Source: Massilia rhizosphaerae (lineage in GTDB: Bacteria; Pseudomonadota; Gammaproteobacteria; Burkholderiales; Burkholderiaceae_D). From it: 64,000 nucleotides of DNA. The stretch spans positions 1 through 64,000 of the forward strand of contig NZ_JADKYX010000014.1 of the NCBI RefSeq assembly GCF_016093545.1, read 5' to 3'. The notes under the pieces were generated by a model. It did not search any database. It saw nothing but the letters and a program-made list of their open reading frames with translations, and was not told the DNA's origin. The first letter of the stretch is position 1. Every line of letters starts with the position of its first letter. The position numbers and the translations under genes are program-made. Shown here one piece after another: positions 39,314 through 49,267 of the stretch.

Positions 39314-42193
39314 ATGGCGAGTAACAACGTAGCCCAATTTGCCACCGAACTGAAGATGCCTGCAGATTTGCTGCTGACGCAGCTGCGTTCTGCCGGCGTC
39401 GAGAAAAGTTCGACGTCAGATCCCTTGTCCAAGGATGATAAGGATAAGCTGCTGAACCATCTGCGCCGTACCCACGGCGCCGCCGACCAGGGCGAAAAGA
39501 AGAAGATCACGGTAACCCGCAAGGAAACTTCCGAGATCAAGCAGGCTGACGCCAGCGGCAAATCGCGCACGATCCAGGTCGAAGTGCGCAAGAAGCGCAC
39601 CTTCGTGCAGCGTGACGACCTCGTCACGCCGAAAGCGGCTGCCCAGCAGGCGCCGGTCGTCGACGCCGCCGAGCAGGCGCGTCGCGAGGAAGACGCACGC
39701 CGCCAGGCCGAGCTGATCGCGCGCCAGGAAGCGGAACTGCGCGAGAAGCAGGAACGCCTGGCCAAGCTCGAATCCGAGAAGGCCGCACAGGCCAAGGCGG
39801 CGGAAGAACAAGCCAAGCGCGACGCCGAAGAGCGCGCCAAGCGTGAAGCGGCGGAAGCCGCCGAAGCGGCCGCGAACAAGGCGGCGGCAGCCGCCCAGGC
39901 ATCGGCCGGCACCGCCGGCGCCGCCGACGAGGCCAAGCGCGCCGCGGCGGACGAAGCCAAGCGGCTTGCTGCCGAGGAATCCAAGCGCCGTGCCGAGGAA
40001 GCCGCCAAGGAAGCGGCCGAACGCGCCGCCGCCACCGAGCGTGCGCGCAAGGCCGTCGCCGACGAGGTGGCCCAGATCAAGGCCATGATGGCCCAGCCGC
40101 GCCGCGTGATCAAGGCGCCGGAACCGGCCCCGGCCAAGCCGAAGGCCGCCGAGCCGAGCACCCTGCACAAGCCGGCGACGGCAGCGAAACCGGCGGAAGC
40201 CAAGCCGGCCGACGGCGCCCGCGCCAAGCCGGGCGACAAGAAGTCGATCAAGTCGGCCAATGTGGCATCGACCTGGTCCGACGACAAGAAGCGCGGCGGT
40301 CCGAGCGGCGGCACGAAGGGTCGCGGCAACGCGGCGCCGACCGGCCGTGACGGCTGGCGTGCCGGCGGCGGCCGTGGCGGCCGTCGTGGCGGCCACGACG
40401 ATCGCGAATCGAATTTCCAGGCCCCGACCGAAGCCATCGTGCGCGACGTGCACGTGCCGGAAACCATCACCGTGGCCGAACTGGCGCACAAGATGGCCGT
40501 CAAGGCATCGGAAGTCATCAAGCAGCTGATGAAGCTGGGCCAGATGTGCACCATCAACCAGGTGCTGGACCAGGAAACCGCGATGATCGTGGTCGAAGAG
40601 ATGGGCCACAAGGCGCATGCCGCGGCCGTCGACGACCCGGAAGCGGTCCTGGCCGACCAGGGCGAACACCACGAGTTCGAATCGAAGCCGCGTGCGCCGG
40701 TCGTGACCGTCATGGGCCACGTCGACCACGGCAAGACCTCGCTGCTGGACTACATCCGCCGCGCGAAAGTGGCGGCGGGCGAGGCCGGCGGCATCACCCA
40801 GCACATCGGTGCGTACCACGTGGACACCCCGCGCGGCATGGTCACCTTCCTGGATACCCCGGGTCACGAGGCGTTCACGGCGATGCGTGCCCGCGGCGCC
40901 AAGGCTACCGACATCGTCATCCTCGTGGTGGCGGCGGACGACGGCGTGATGCCGCAGACGAAGGAAGCGATCGCCCACGCAAAAGCGGCCGGCGTGCCCC
41001 TCGTCGTGGCGATCAACAAGATCGACAAGCAGGGCGCCAACACCGACCGCGTGACGCAGGAACTGGTCGCGGAAGGCGTCGTGCCGGAAGAATACGGCGG
41101 CGATTCGCCGTTCGTCCCGGTGTCGGCCAAGACCGGCCAGGGCATCGACGACCTGCTGGAAAACGTGCTGCTGCAGGCCGAAGTGCTGGAACTGAAGGCG
41201 CCTAGCGAGTCGCCGGCGCGCGGCCTCGTCGTCGAGGCGCGCCTGGACAAGGGCCGCGGCCCGGTCGCGACGATCCTCGTGCAGTCGGGCACCCTGAAGC
41301 GCGGCGACGTCGTGCTGGCGGGTTCGTCGTTCGGCCGCGTCCGCGCGATGCTGGACGAGAACGGCAAGGCCGTGACCGAAGCCGGTCCGTCGATCCCGGT
41401 CGAGATCCAGGGCTTGACGGAAGTGCCGAGCGCGGGCGAGGAAGCGATGGTCATGGCGGACGAGCGCAAGGCGCGCGAGATCGCCCTGTTCCGTCAAGGC
41501 AAGTTCCGCGACGTGAAGCTGGCGAAACAGCAGGCGGCGAAGCTGGAAAACATGTTCGACCAGATGGCCGAGGGCGAAGTCAAGAACCTGCCGCTCATCA
41601 TCAAGACGGACGTGCAGGGTTCGCAGGAAGCGCTGGTCGGCTCGCTGCAGAAGCTGTCGACGTCGGAAGTGCGCGTGCAGGTCGTGCACGCGGCCGTCGG
41701 CGGCATCACCGAGTCGGACGTCAACCTGGCGACCGCGTCGAAGGCAGTCATCATCGGCTTCAACGCCCGTGCCGACGCCCAGGCGCGCAAGCTGGCCGAG
41801 ACGAACGGCGTCGACATCCGTTACTACAGCATCATTTACGATGCGATCGACGAGATCAAGACGGCGCTGTCGGGCATGCTGGCACCGGAGAAGCGCGAGC
41901 ACGTCACGGGCCAGGTGGAAATCCGCCAGGTCATCCTCGTGTCGAAAGTCGGCGCGATCGCGGGCTGCCTCGTCACGGACGGCGTCGTCAAGCGTACCTC
42001 GTCGGTCCGCCTGCTGCGCAACAACATCGTCGTGTGGACGGGCGAGATCGACTCGCTCAAGCGCTTCAAGGACGACGTCAAGGAAGTGCGCGCCGGTCTG
42101 GAGTGCGGTCTGTCGCTGAAGAACTACAACGACATCCAGGTCGGCGACGTCCTGGAAGTGTTCGAAGTTCAGGAAGTGGCGCGTACGCTGTAA
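39314..42193 (+). CDS. infB: Translation initiation factor IF-2
   Basis: 959 residues. The N-terminal IF2_N-like unit (MASNNVAQFATELKMPADLL) leads to a long charged Ala/Lys/Glu coiled region (about 120-270) and an Arg/Gly stretch. A second N-terminal unit (VAELAHKMAVKASEVIKQLM) and then the GTPase domain follow, with GHVDHGKTSLLD near residue 466, DTPGHEAF near 514 and NKID near 568. Domains for fMet-tRNA binding complete the C-terminus. An AGAGGA ribosome-binding sequence precedes the ATG. It delivers initiator tRNA to the 30S subunit. Confidence 0.97.
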   Translation: MASNNVAQFATELKMPADLLLTQLRSAGVEKSSTSDPLSKDDKDKLLNHLRRTHGAADQGEKKKITVTRKETSEIKQADASGKSRTIQVEVRKKRTFVQRDDLVTPKAAAQQAPVVDAAEQARREEDARRQAELIARQEAELREKQERLAKLESEKAAQAKAAEEQAKRDAEERAKREAAEAAEAAANKAAAAAQASAGTAGAADEAKRAAADEAKRLAAEESKRRAEEAAKEAAERAAATERARKAVADEVAQIKAMMAQPRRVIKAPEPAPAKPKAAEPSTLHKPATAAKPAEAKPADGARAKPGDKKSIKSANVASTWSDDKKRGGPSGGTKGRGNAAPTGRDGWRAGGGRGGRRGGHDDRESNFQAPTEAIVRDVHVPETITVAELAHKMAVKASEVIKQLMKLGQMCTINQVLDQETAMIVVEEMGHKAHAAAVDDPEAVLADQGEHHEFESKPRAPVVTVMGHVDHGKTSLLDYIRRAKVAAGEAGGITQHIGAYHVDTPRGMVTFLDTPGHEAFTAMRARGAKATDIVILVVAADDGVMPQTKEAIAHAKAAGVPLVVAINKIDKQGANTDRVTQELVAEGVVPEEYGGDSPFVPVSAKTGQGIDDLLENVLLQAEVLELKAPSESPARGLVVEARLDKGRGPVATILVQSGTLKRGDVVLAGSSFGRVRAMLDENGKAVTEAGPSIPVEIQGLTEVPSAGEEAMVMADERKAREIALFRQGKFRDVKLAKQQAAKLENMFDQMAEGEVKNLPLIIKTDVQGSQEALVGSLQKLSTSEVRVQVVHAAVGGITESDVNLATASKAVIIGFNARADAQARKLAETNGVDIRYYSIIYDAIDEIKTALSGMLAPEKREHVTGQVEIRQVILVSKVGAIAGCLVTDGVVKRTSSVRLLRNNIVVWTGEIDSLKRFKDDVKEVRAGLECGLSLKNYNDIQVGDVLEVFEVQEVARTL

Positions 42194-42220
42194 TCGGACT
42201 CTCCGTCATTAGGAGTAGCA

Positions 42221-42271
42221 TTGGGGCTGGCTGGCCTGCGCCGTGGCGCGGGCCGCTGGCCCCAAGTTTTT
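42221..42271 (+). terminator. Long hairpin with T-run between infB and rbfA
   Basis: Outer TTGGGG/CCCCAA and inner GGCCTGCGCC/GGCGCGGGCC (one G-U pair) with loop GT, followed by GTTTTTC. It may partly terminate after infB, lowering rbfA-truB expression, or stabilise the upstream RNA. Confidence 0.7.
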
Positions 42272-42288
42272 CATAAGCAGTCAATAAC

Positions 42289-42696
42289 ATGGCAAAACAC
42301 AGCAAAAGCATTCCCCAGCGCGGCCTGCGCGTGGCCGACCAGATCCAGAAGGACTTGTCGGAACTGATCGCCTTCGAGCTGAAGGATCCGCGCGTCGGCA
42401 TGGTCACCATCAGCGAAGTCAAGCTGACCCCGGACTACGCGCACGCGAAGGTCTATTTCACCTTGCTCAAGGACAGCCCGGAAGAGATCAAGCAGACGCT
42501 GGAAGGCCTGACGAAAGCGTCCGGCTACCTGCGCAACCTGCTCGGCAAGCGCCTGCACATCCACACGCTGCCGCAGCTGCATTTCATTCACGACACGTCC
42601 ACCAGTCGCGGCCTTGCGCTGTCGGCGCTGATCGACCAGGCCAACGCGACGCGGGCGAAGGACGACGACGTCGAAGAAGACGCGGACTCCGAGTGA
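42289..42696 (+). CDS. rbfA: Ribosome-binding factor A
   Basis: 135 residues, normal size. RbfA binds immature 30S subunits and is needed for 16S 5'-end processing and cold adaptation. Features: RVADQIQKDLSELIAFELKD, DPRVGMVTISEVKLTPDYAH and LGKRLHIHTLPQLHFIHDTS, with an acidic C-terminal tail. It sits between infB and truB as in most proteobacteria; its stop overlaps the truB start. Confidence 0.95.
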   Translation: MAKHSKSIPQRGLRVADQIQKDLSELIAFELKDPRVGMVTISEVKLTPDYAHAKVYFTLLKDSPEEIKQTLEGLTKASGYLRNLLGKRLHIHTLPQLHFIHDTSTSRGLALSALIDQANATRAKDDDVEEDADSE

Positions 42697-43616
42697 ACGC
42701 ACGACCGCCACGCAAGCCTCGCGACCTCGTCGACGGGGTGCTCCTCATCGACAAGCCGGTCGGCCTGTCGTCGAACGACGCGCTGATCAAGGCGAAGCGT
42801 GTCGTCAACGCGAAGAAGGCCGGCCACACGGGCACGCTGGACCCGTTCGCCACCGGCTTGCTGCCGCTGTGCTTCGGCGAGGCGACCAAGTTCTCGCAAG
42901 ACCTGCTGGAAGCGGACAAGACGTACGACGCCGTCGTCCACCTGGGCGTCACGACGACGACGGGCGATACGGAAGGCGAGACCGTCGAGACGCGTCCGGT
43001 GGATGTGACGCCGGAGAAAATCGAGGCCGCGCTCGCCCGTTTCCGCGGCCCGATCATGCAGATCCCGCCCATGTACTCCGCGCTGAAGCGCGACGGCAAG
43101 GCGTTGTACGAATATGCGCGCGAAGGCATCGTGCTGGAGCGCGAGGCGCGTCCCGTGACGATTCACAAGCTCGAGATGCTCGCCTACGACGCGCCGATGC
43201 TCGCCATCCGCGTCACGTGCAGCAAGGGCACGTACGTGCGCGTGCTGGGCGAGGACATCGGCGCGGCGCTCGGCTGCGGCGCCCACCTGAACGCGCTGCG
43301 CCGCATCGGGGTCGGCGCGCTGACGGTCGACGGCATGGTCACCCTGGAACAGTTGCAGGCGCACGACAATCCGCTGTCGCTGCTGGCGCCGGTCGATGCG
43401 CTGCTGTCGAGCTTCCCGCGCGTCGACCTGACACCGGAATTGGCCGCCCGCTTCCTCAACGGCCAGAGGCTGGCGCTGAACCGCGAGCCCGTCACGTTGC
43501 CGGACGCGCAGGGCAGGGTGCGCGTGTATCACGACGACAAGCTGCTGGGCACGGCCATCCTGCAGGACTACGGCGTGCTGGCGCCGGAACGGCTGATCGC
43601 GCGGCCGCAGGCTTGA
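42693..43616 (+). CDS. truB: tRNA pseudouridine-55 synthase
   Basis: 307 residues starting with a GTG that overlaps the rbfA stop. TruB makes pseudouridine 55 in the T-arm of tRNAs. The catalytic aspartate is D50 in HTGTLDPFATGLLP; other family blocks are GVLLIDKPVGLSSN, YDAVVHLGVTTTTGDTEGE, IMQIPPMYSALKRDG and VTCSKGTYVRVLGEDIG. A C-terminal PUA-like part follows. Last gene of the rimP-nusA-infB-rbfA-truB block. Confidence 0.95.
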   Translation: MNARPPRKPRDLVDGVLLIDKPVGLSSNDALIKAKRVVNAKKAGHTGTLDPFATGLLPLCFGEATKFSQDLLEADKTYDAVVHLGVTTTTGDTEGETVETRPVDVTPEKIEAALARFRGPIMQIPPMYSALKRDGKALYEYAREGIVLEREARPVTIHKLEMLAYDAPMLAIRVTCSKGTYVRVLGEDIGAALGCGAHLNALRRIGVGALTVDGMVTLEQLQAHDNPLSLLAPVDALLSSFPRVDLTPELAARFLNGQRLALNREPVTLPDAQGRVRVYHDDKLLGTAILQDYGVLAPERLIARPQA

Positions 43617-43726
43617 AAACGGCGGCCCCGTGCACACATGGGGCCCGTTCCCGCGTCATCGGCATTCAATATTTCACCGTTATGCTGGCTTTCTGCTCCG
43701 CTGCGCCGCAGCAGGGCCTGTAAGCA

Positions 43727-43735
43727 TGCTATACT
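43727..43735 (+). promoter_or_regulatory. Extended -10 promoter of typA
   Basis: TGCTATACT: TG one base before TATACT, an extended -10 element, with no good -35. It lies about 70 bases before the typA ATG. Confidence 0.5.
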
Positions 43736-43805
43736 AGTGGGTTCTCGGAATGGGGCGCTTCGAGCTCATCCGTCCATCACGCAACATTTTCTGTTGAAAA
43801 CGCAT

Positions 43806-45644
<1,839 letters not shown>

Positions 45645-45663
45645 GCGCTTTTCGCCGCACCGC

Positions 45664-45693
45664 AAAAACCCGCTGCCCGCAGCGGGTTTTTTT
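45664..45693 (+). terminator. Terminator of typA
   Basis: AAAAACCCGCTG, loop CCCG, CAGCGGGTTTTT plus two more T, 20 bases after the typA stop codon. Confidence 0.93.
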
Positions 45694-45731
45694 ATGTCCG
45701 CGCGCCGGGCGGTGCCGAGGCCGGCTCGCCA

Positions 45732-45812
45732 AGCCATCGATTTGGCTCCGCGGACATGGCCGCCGGACTGCTGTTATTGGTTGGAAAGCATTAGCATTGT
45801 TTCCACTTAATT
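45732..45812. promoter_or_regulatory. Shared upstream elements of the first motif-bearing secreted gene
   Basis: The palindrome AGCCA-TCGATT-TGGCT (45732-45747) is followed about 50 bases later by GTTTCCACTTAATTG (45798-45812). Both recur in the same order before the second copy of the gene (46393-46480). They are candidates for a common operator and promoter; the exact -10/-35 could not be assigned. Confidence 0.5.
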
Positions 45813-45863
45813 GTTAGCCGATTAAGTTCGAATCCGACCCATCACAACAATCCTGGAGACACC

Positions 45864-46373
45864 ATGAAATTGCTGAAACAACTGGCCGTCGTTGCCGCCC
45901 TGTCCTCGATCGCTTCGTACGCATCGGCCCTGACCCCGATCGCCGATGCCGATCTGTCCAAGGTCTCGGGCCGTGACGGTGTGTCGATCGCCGCCGACCT
46001 GCATGTGAACATCGGCTCGTTCGTCTACACCGATACCGACACCGCGGGCGGTTCGGTGAGCTTCAACAACATCGCGATCACCGGTGCGATCGCCGCCACG
46101 ATCGACATCATCAACAACGCCACGTTCCAGGCCGACGCCAGCGCAGCATCGGGCGCATCGAGCGTGCTGGGCGTGACGGGCGGTGCCGGCCTGGCTGCCT
46201 TCATGCCGGCTGGCGACGTCGTCAAGATCGCCATCCCGCAAGTCGACACCAACAAGAACCTGAGCATGTCGGTCGACTCGATCAAGATGGGCAACTCGAG
46301 CGCGTCGTACGGTTCGTTCGCCGCCAACGACATCAAGCTGCAGGGCACCACCGTCTACATCTGGGCGCACTGA
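45864..46373 (+). CDS. Secreted FilA-like protein A (tandem copy 1)
   Basis: 169 residues. The signal peptide MKLLKQLAVVAALSSIASYA-SA is followed at once by LTPIADADLSKVSGRDGVSI, the N-terminal motif shared by six proteins in this region. The rest (TAGGSVSFNNIAITGAIAAT; KIAIPQVDTNKNLSMSVDSI) is regular, Thr/Ser/Asn-rich and probably beta-structured, ending TTVYIWAH. It resembles proteins called FilA in Acinetobacter or DUF6160 (from memory, not searched). It is likely periplasmic, outer-membrane or surface located. From residue 31 on it is identical to copy 2. CTGGAGA lies before the ATG. Confidence 0.75.
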   Translation: MKLLKQLAVVAALSSIASYASALTPIADADLSKVSGRDGVSIAADLHVNIGSFVYTDTDTAGGSVSFNNIAITGAIAATIDIINNATFQADASAASGASSVLGVTGGAGLAAFMPAGDVVKIAIPQVDTNKNLSMSVDSIKMGNSSASYGSFAANDIKLQGTTVYIWAH

Positions 46374-46392
46374 TCGCCGTAAGCGGCTGTCT

Positions 46393-46480
46393 CAGGAAGC
46401 CATCGATTTGGCTTCCTGGGCAAGGACAAAACGATGTGGTGTTTGTATCGGAAGTAATAACATAGTTTCCACTTAATTGA
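46393..46480. promoter_or_regulatory. Palindrome and conserved box upstream of tandem copy 2
   Basis: Perfect 10-base arms CAGGAAGCCA-TCGATT-TGGCTTCCTG (46393-46418), then GTTTCCACTTAATTG (46466-46480). The palindrome may double as the end hairpin of copy 1, but it lacks a T-run. Its core equals the element at 45732-45747. The remaining sequence to 46610 holds nothing I recognise. Confidence 0.5.
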
Positions 46481-46610
46481 CTTTCAATTAAGCCAAAAAG
46501 CGGTCCCGACGCTGCCGTCCCGACAGGCCACAAGCCGCAGAGGAAATGAGCGGACGCGCGGGGAAGCCCGAAAAGATTTCCGTCGATCACAATAAAACAC
46601 TGGAGATACC

Positions 46611-47120
46611 ATGAAACTGCTGAAACAATTGACCGTCGTTGCCGCCCTGTCCTCGATCGCTTCGTACGCTTCGGCCCTCACGCCGATCGGCGATACGGAA
46701 CTGTCCAAGGTCTCGGGCCGTGACGGTGTGTCGATCGCCGCCGACCTGCATGTCAACATCGGTTCCTTCGTCTACACCGATACCGACACGGCAGGCGGTT
46801 CGGTGAGCTTCAACAACATCGCGATCACCGGTGCAATCGCCGCCACCATCGACATCATCAACAACGCCACGTTCCAGGCCGACGCCAGCGCAGCATCGGG
46901 CGCATCGAGCGTGCTGGGCGTGACGGGCGGTGCCGGCCTGGCTGCCTTCATGCCGGCTGGCGACGTCGTCAAGATCGCCATCCCGCAAGTCGACACCAAC
47001 AAGAACCTGAGCATGTCGGTCGACTCGATCAAGATGGGCAACTCGAGCGCGTCGTACGGTTCGTTCGCCGCCAACGACATCAAGCTGCAAGGCACCACCG
47101 TCTACATCTGGGCGCACTAA
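46611..47120 (+). CDS. Secreted FilA-like protein B (tandem copy 2)
   Basis: 169 residues, differing from copy 1 at only four positions, all within the first 30: T8 for A, then GDTE for ADAD in the shared motif. The DNA is also almost identical over the distal part, so this is a recent tandem duplication or is kept alike by gene conversion. The motif reads LTPIGDTELSKVSGRDGVSI after the signal peptide. CTGGAGATACC precedes the ATG as in copy 1. It is followed by an intrinsic terminator, so copies 1 and 2 may be expressed more strongly than the three genes beyond it. Confidence 0.75.
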   Translation: MKLLKQLTVVAALSSIASYASALTPIGDTELSKVSGRDGVSIAADLHVNIGSFVYTDTDTAGGSVSFNNIAITGAIAATIDIINNATFQADASAASGASSVLGVTGGAGLAAFMPAGDVVKIAIPQVDTNKNLSMSVDSIKMGNSSASYGSFAANDIKLQGTTVYIWAH

Positions 47121-47141
47121 GCATCACGGGTTGGGTGATGG

Positions 47142-47174
47142 ACGGCCCGCGGGCTTGCCCCGGGCCGTTTTTTT
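47142..47174 (+). terminator. Terminator after tandem copy 2
   Basis: ACGGCCCG ... CGGGCCGT followed by TTTTTT, 21 bases after the stop codon of copy 2 and 22 bases before the start of the next gene. Confidence 0.88.
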
Positions 47175-47196
47175 GACCTTCGATTCCGGTTCGATC

Positions 47197-47964
47197 ATGC
47201 GCACCACGCTCACCGCGTCCCTCCTGGCGCTCTCGCTGTTGCCTTGTACGGCATCCGCGCAGATGCGTCCCATGTCCGACAACGAACTGTCCAGGGTCAG
47301 CGGCCAGGGCCTGTTCACGGTCAGCAATTCCAGCTACAACGGTTTCGATTTCACCCGCATCGCCCTCGATGCGGACGTCACCCTGAATGCCAACCTGGCC
47401 AATATGCGCCTGGGCGAGTACACGTACGCGCCGCGCAACGGGACGGGCGCCGACCTCGACATCAGCGCACTGCAGTTCGGCCGCACCGACGCCACTGCCG
47501 CCCAGCGGCTCGTGCAGATCACCAATCCCTATTTCGAATTCGTCTATAAAAACACGGGCGTCGACAACCAGCGCGAGATGGTCGGCATGCGCCTCGGCTT
47601 CGACGGCATCGCGGGCGACATCGGCACGAAGATCGCGACATTGTCCGGCTCGATGCGCATCGACGCGGGCGCGGCAGGCATCATCGACAGCATGAACGAC
47701 GCCGGCGGCGGCAAGCGCTGGGACGGCACCTGCACGGGCTGCACGCCGCTGTCCAGCGTGGGCGGCGTCACCGCGGGCGACGCCAACGGCCCGAGCCGCG
47801 ATTTCTGGATCTCGATTCTCAAGACGCCCGTGCAATTCCAAGCCGCGTCCGGCATGCCCGCACTGACGGAAGCCCAGGCCGGCATCTGGCTGAACTGGCG
47901 CGACAAGCTGACCGCGCTGAACCTCACCGGCACCGTGCCGGTCAATAACGCGACGGGGCATTGA
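47197..47964 (+). CDS. Secreted FilA-like protein C
   Basis: 255 residues from the ATG at 47197; the frame is open upstream through the terminator, which cannot be coding. The signal peptide ends at TASA/QM; the shared motif follows as MRPMSDNELSRVSGQGLFTV. The remaining 215 residues (YNGFDFTRIALDADVTLNAN; DLDISALQFGRT; TNPYFEFVYKNTG) look beta-rich, with alternating Asp/Asn/Thr. Two cysteines (CTGC) form a tight pair near residue 190, possibly a disulfide. The stop overlaps the next start (TGATG), indicating an operon C-D-E. Confidence 0.72.
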   Translation: MRTTLTASLLALSLLPCTASAQMRPMSDNELSRVSGQGLFTVSNSSYNGFDFTRIALDADVTLNANLANMRLGEYTYAPRNGTGADLDISALQFGRTDATAAQRLVQITNPYFEFVYKNTGVDNQREMVGMRLGFDGIAGDIGTKIATLSGSMRIDAGAAGIIDSMNDAGGGKRWDGTCTGCTPLSSVGGVTAGDANGPSRDFWISILKTPVQFQAASGMPALTEAQAGIWLNWRDKLTALNLTGTVPVNNATGH

Positions 47965-48803
47965 TGCGCGCCGCGCTCGTCCTCGTGCTCTGCGTGCCGG
48001 GATTGGCCGGCGCCCTCGAGCCGCTGCCGGACAGCGCCCTCGCAAGGATCGCGGGCCGCGACGGCATGAGTTTCAACCTGTCGAATTTCGCCATGTCCGG
48101 CAACGCCGAAATGCGTTACACCACGCCCGGCGGCGACAGCATAGTCATCGGCAACGTGGCCGCCTCGCGCTCCGACAACACGGACGCGCCGTTCGCCGAC
48201 CCCTACCGCCTGGACGTGGTCCCGGGCGGCACCGGCCGCGCCGACATGATCAACATCGCCTTCCCGCAGAATGCGGCCGGGCGCGAAGTCTGGCAGATCG
48301 CCTACGATTTCGGCGTGAACGCGAGCGGTTTCGACGTCAAGAACGGCAGCGTGATCCTCAAGGACCTCGTGTACTACGGCGGCGGCCTGCAGTGGACGAC
48401 GCCGGTCGCCGGCGACGGCCTGGCGTTCGGCCTCGCCACGCACGTCGAGCTGGGCAGCCTGACCCTGGCGCCGAACGGACGCGACGCGACCAACGAAGCG
48501 ATGGTGCTGTCGAACGTGAAGATCGGCGCCGCCACGGCGGACGGTTCCGCGCCGACGGCGCCGTGGCAGATCGCGGACGTGACGAGCCAGGCCGGCATCT
48601 TCAACGCGCGCACGGACGCGGCGGGCAACGCGACCCTGCACATCGGCGTCGGCTGGCCCGACGCCGGCCAGGCGGCGCCGAGCGGCACGCTGCAGATCGG
48701 GAACATCAGCTTCCGCAGCGACGCGGGCGCGAACATGGACCTGGGCAGTTCGCGCATCGGGTCCATCCAGTTGCAGTACCTCGACGTCAAGTTCCACCAA
48801 TGA
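47964..48803 (+). CDS. Secreted FilA-like protein D
   Basis: 279 residues from the ATG at 47964 that overlaps the stop of protein C; a TTG one codon earlier is less likely. A very short signal peptide (MRAALVLVLCVPGLAGA) is followed by LEPLPDSALARIAGRDGMSF, the shared motif with GRDG as in proteins A and B. The body is probably beta-structured (FAMSGNAEMRYTTPGGDSI; SNVKIGAATADG; GSIQLQYLDVKF). It has the size and style of protein C, to which it may be distantly related. The stop overlaps the start of protein E. Confidence 0.72.
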   Translation: MRAALVLVLCVPGLAGALEPLPDSALARIAGRDGMSFNLSNFAMSGNAEMRYTTPGGDSIVIGNVAASRSDNTDAPFADPYRLDVVPGGTGRADMINIAFPQNAAGREVWQIAYDFGVNASGFDVKNGSVILKDLVYYGGGLQWTTPVAGDGLAFGLATHVELGSLTLAPNGRDATNEAMVLSNVKIGAATADGSAPTAPWQIADVTSQAGIFNARTDAAGNATLHIGVGWPDAGQAAPSGTLQIGNISFRSDAGANMDLGSSRIGSIQLQYLDVKFHQ

Positions 48804-49267
48804 CCATGCGCCTGCGCCTCCTCGCCATCCTGCTCCTTGCCTCCTTGTGCCGGGCGGCGTGGGCGGGGCCGCAGCCGCTCGACGACGACGAACTCGCGCA
48901 GGTGCGCGGCGCCGACGGCATCAGCTTCGCCATCCGCCTGCAACTGAACCGCCCGGGCGACGGCACCACGGGCGACAGCCGCCTGTCCATCGGCCAGGTG
49001 GTCGACGGACGGACGACGTACACGGTGCTCAAGAACGTGGGCGGCGTGATCCAGATGGTGGGCCTGAACATCAGCCCGCAGACGGCGGCGGACGGCACGA
49101 ACTACCTGGCGCTGACCTTGCCGGCATGGACGAAGTTCACCGACACCGGCTTCGATTCGCTCAGCGTGCAGGCCGACCCGCGCGCGCCCGTCACGCAGAG
49201 CCTGGGGCAGGTCACCCTGAACGGTGAATTGCAGATGCAGGGCCAGTTGCGCCTGTGGTCCCACTGA
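48800..49267 (+). CDS. Secreted FilA-like protein E
   Basis: 155 residues, starting with the ATG that overlaps the stop of protein D. The signal peptide MTMRLRLLAILLLASLCRAA-WA is followed by GPQPLDDDELAQVRGADGIS, again the shared motif. The remainder (RLSIGQVVDGRTTYTVLKNV; GLNISPQTAADGTNYLALTL) is short and beta-rich and ends QMQGQLRLWSH, like the IWAH end of proteins A and B. Its last 56 bases overlap the 3' end of the convergent AraC-type regulator gene on the opposite strand. Confidence 0.72.
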   Translation: MTMRLRLLAILLLASLCRAAWAGPQPLDDDELAQVRGADGISFAIRLQLNRPGDGTTGDSRLSIGQVVDGRTTYTVLKNVGGVIQMVGLNISPQTAADGTNYLALTLPAWTKFTDTGFDSLSVQADPRAPVTQSLGQVTLNGELQMQGQLRLWSH

